Below are positions 62,502 through 64,000 of a DNA stretch of 64,000 nt, piece after piece. The translations under genes were made by a program, and so were the position numbers. Position 1 is the first letter of the stretch; each line of letters starts with the position of its first letter. Source of the DNA: Nocardioides sp. Arc9.136 (GTDB lineage Bacteria; Actinomycetota; Actinomycetes; Propionibacteriales; Nocardioidaceae); NCBI RefSeq assembly GCF_030506255.1, contig NZ_CP113431.1, forward strand, positions 2,544,001 to 2,608,000. The letters run 5' to 3'. The notes under the pieces are model-generated. The model ran no database searches and was not told where the DNA came from. It saw nothing but the letters and a program-made list of their open reading frames with translations.

Positions 62502-64000
62502 ATGCCCGAGGCACCCGATCCGCTGGCACGGTTCAGCGACGCGACCCGCACCTGGTTCGGTGCGGCGTTCGCCGCGCCCACGCCGGCGCAGGCGGGGGCC
62601 TGGGAGGCGATCGGCGCGGGCCGCCACGCGCTGGTCGTGGCACCGACCGGGTCCGGCAAGACGCTCTCGGCGTTCCTCTGGTCGCTCGACCGGCTGCTCA
62701 GCGGGCCGCGCCCGGACGACAAGCAGAAGCGGTGCCGCGTCCTCTACGTCTCCCCGCTCAAGGCGCTCGCCGTCGACGTCGAGCGCAACCTGCGCACGCC
62801 GCTGATCGGCATCCGCCAGACCGCCGACCGGCTCGGGACGCAGGTCCCCGAGGTCACCGTGGGCGTCCGCTCGGGCGACACCCCGGCCGCCGACCGGCGC
62901 AAGCTGGTCACGAACCCGCCCGACATCATGATCACGACGCCGGAGTCGCTGTTCCTGATGCTCACCTCCCAGGCCCGGGAGTCGCTGCGCGGGGTGGAGA
63001 CCGTCATCGTCGACGAGGTCCACGCGGTCGCGGGCACCAAGCGCGGCGCGCACCTCGCGCTCACCCTCGAGCGGCTCGACGCGCTCCTCGACCGGCCGGC
63101 GCAGCGCGTCGGGCTGTCCGCGACCGTCCGACCGCTCGAGGAGGTCGCCCGGTTCCTCGGCGGCTCCGCGCCCGTCGAGATCGTCTCGCCGCCGTCGGCC
63201 AAGGAGTGGGACCTCCGGGTCGTGGTCCCGGTCGAGGACATGACCGCTCCCGAGCAGTACGACGAGGACTCCGAGGACCCCGGCCGCGCGCAGTCGATCT
63301 GGCCGCACGTGGAGGAGCGGGTGGTCGACCTGATCGAGCAGCACCGCTCGACGATCGTCTTCGCCAACTCCCGCCGCCTCGCCGAGCGGTTGACCGCCCG
63401 GCTCAACGAGATCGCCACCGAGCGCGCCGCTCCACCGCCGGAGGCGCTCGAGCGGCAGACCGGGGGCGGACCGACCGGCCCGCCCGCCCAGGTGATGGCC
63501 CAGTCCGGCTCCTCCCGGCCGGTCTCGGCCGACGACCCGTACGCCACGGTCGTGGCCAAGGCCCACCACGGCTCGGTCTCCAAGGACCAGCGGGCGCTGA
63601 TCGAGGACGACCTCAAGCGCGGACGGATCCCCGCCGTGGTCGCGACGAGCAGCCTCGAGCTCGGCATCGACATGGGCGCGGTCGACCTCGTCGTGCAGAT
63701 CGAGTCGCCGCCCAGCGTGGCCAGCGCCCTGCAGCGGGTCGGCCGCGCCGGGCACCAGGTCGGCGAGGTCTCCCGCGGCGTGCTGTTCCCCAAGCACCGG
63801 GGCGACCTGGCCCAGACCGCGGTGGCCGTCGAGCGGATGCGCACCGGCGCGATCGAGTCGCTGCGCGTGCCGGCGAACCCCCTCGACGTCCTGGCCCAGC
63901 AGGTCGTCGCGGCGACCGCGATGGAGCCGTGGCAGGTCGACGAGCTCTTCGAGCTGGTCCGGCGCACCGCCCCGTTCGCGCAGCTGCCGCGCTCGGCGTA
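62502..64000 (+). CDS. lhr: Lhr-type DEAD/DEAH helicase (5' part)
   Basis: First 499 residues of a large helicase cut by the window end; complete Lhr proteins have about 1500. Seen in order: the Q-motif region PTPAQAGAWEAI, Walker A VVAPTGSGKTLSAFLW, motif Ia VSPLKALAVDVERNL, ITTPESLFLMLTS, motif II VIVDEVHAVAGTKRG, motif III GLSATVRPLEEVARFLGG, and RecA2 motifs TIVFANSRRLAERL, VATSSLELGIDMGAVDLVVQ and LQRVGRAGHQVG. Mycobacterial Lhr is a DNA-damage-linked 3'-5' helicase. GAGGAT with 6 nt before the ATG suggests a leaderless mRNA. Its proximity to recA and dinB-like genes fits. Confidence 0.93.
   Translation, partial: MPEAPDPLARFSDATRTWFGAAFAAPTPAQAGAWEAIGAGRHALVVAPTGSGKTLSAFLWSLDRLLSGPRPDDKQKRCRVLYVSPLKALAVDVERNLRTPLIGIRQTADRLGTQVPEVTVGVRSGDTPAADRRKLVTNPPDIMITTPESLFLMLTSQARESLRGVETVIVDEVHAVAGTKRGAHLALTLERLDALLDRPAQRVGLSATVRPLEEVARFLGGSAPVEIVSPPSAKEWDLRVVVPVEDMTAPEQYDEDSEDPGRAQSIWPHVEERVVDLIEQHRSTIVFANSRRLAERLTARLNEIATERAAPPPEALERQTGGGPTGPPAQVMAQSGSSRPVSADDPYATVVAKAHHGSVSKDQRALIEDDLKRGRIPAVVATSSLELGIDMGAVDLVVQIESPPSVASALQRVGRAGHQVGEVSRGVLFPKHRGDLAQTAVAVERMRTGAIESLRVPANPLDVLAQQVVAATAMEPWQVDELFELVRRTAPFAQLPRSA

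Overview
The window is about 73% GC, almost fully coding, and carries the gene order of a high-GC actinobacterium. The block relA-apt-secF-secD-yajC-ruvB-ruvA-ruvC-yebC-pdxT-pdxS-PIP synthase-HIT-thrS (427-20618) is the order known from mycobacteria. Together with a CydD-CydC fusion, DosR/DevS-type hypoxia genes, 4-bp GTGA gene overlaps and the repeats at 1-426, this points to Nocardioides or a close relative (Nocardioidaceae). The genus is an inference from gene content and style, not from a search. I see no prophage, insertion sequence, CRISPR array or rRNA. Most of the window is chromosomal core with a few accessory patches.

Layout. 1-426 is tandem inverted-repeat DNA. 427-15486 (all minus strand) holds stringent response, adenine salvage, Sec accessory proteins, Holliday-junction resolution, YebC, the PLP synthase genes, PI-phosphate synthase, an inositol-monophosphatase-like gene, a HIT protein and a TetR regulator. 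15601-18385 has a 45-residue basic protein and a diiron oxygenase/ferredoxin-reductase pair. Then come thrS, an acetyltransferase, an exported collagen-like protein, and tRNA genes (Val-CAC; Gly-GCC, Cys-GCA, Val-GAC) around a pabC-like gene. 24071-35563 is a low-oxygen island: DevS/DevR-like sensor and regulator, an Acg-type nitroreductase, cydA-cydB-cydDC, a decayed PPOX gene, a tandem universal stress protein and a DoxX-like membrane protein. DosR-box-like palindromes lie in its main promoter regions.

35613-43444 holds small proteins, one with a perfect LexA box, a K+ channel, a YihY membrane protein, an AidB-like flavoprotein, a frameshifted AbiEi/DUF559 gene and a dicarboxylate transporter. 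43556-48826 has a long serine hydroxymethyltransferase and a sulfite reductase/Zn-ribbon/CysH/chelatase operon headed by a Cys-codon leader peptide. 49135-52691 has a HipA-like kinase cassette, recX and recA with an SOS box. 52821-56341 is a five-gene, translationally coupled operon (glycosyltransferase, DUF2064, methyltransferase, molybdopterin-cytochrome b fusion, membrane protein). 56397-64000 has a polytopic membrane protein, MTA phosphorylase with an epimerase, DUF3046, a DinB-like protein, an acetyltransferase, a zinc dehydrogenase, a small acidic protein and the 5' part of an Lhr helicase.

How it works together. Three regulons can be read from the DNA: SOS (boxes before ruvC, recA and a 64-residue gene), DosR-like hypoxia control of respiration and stress genes, and cysteine-responsive control of sulfate reduction. 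Many start codons sit 6-7 nt after a TANNNT hexamer, which suggests that leaderless transcripts are common here.
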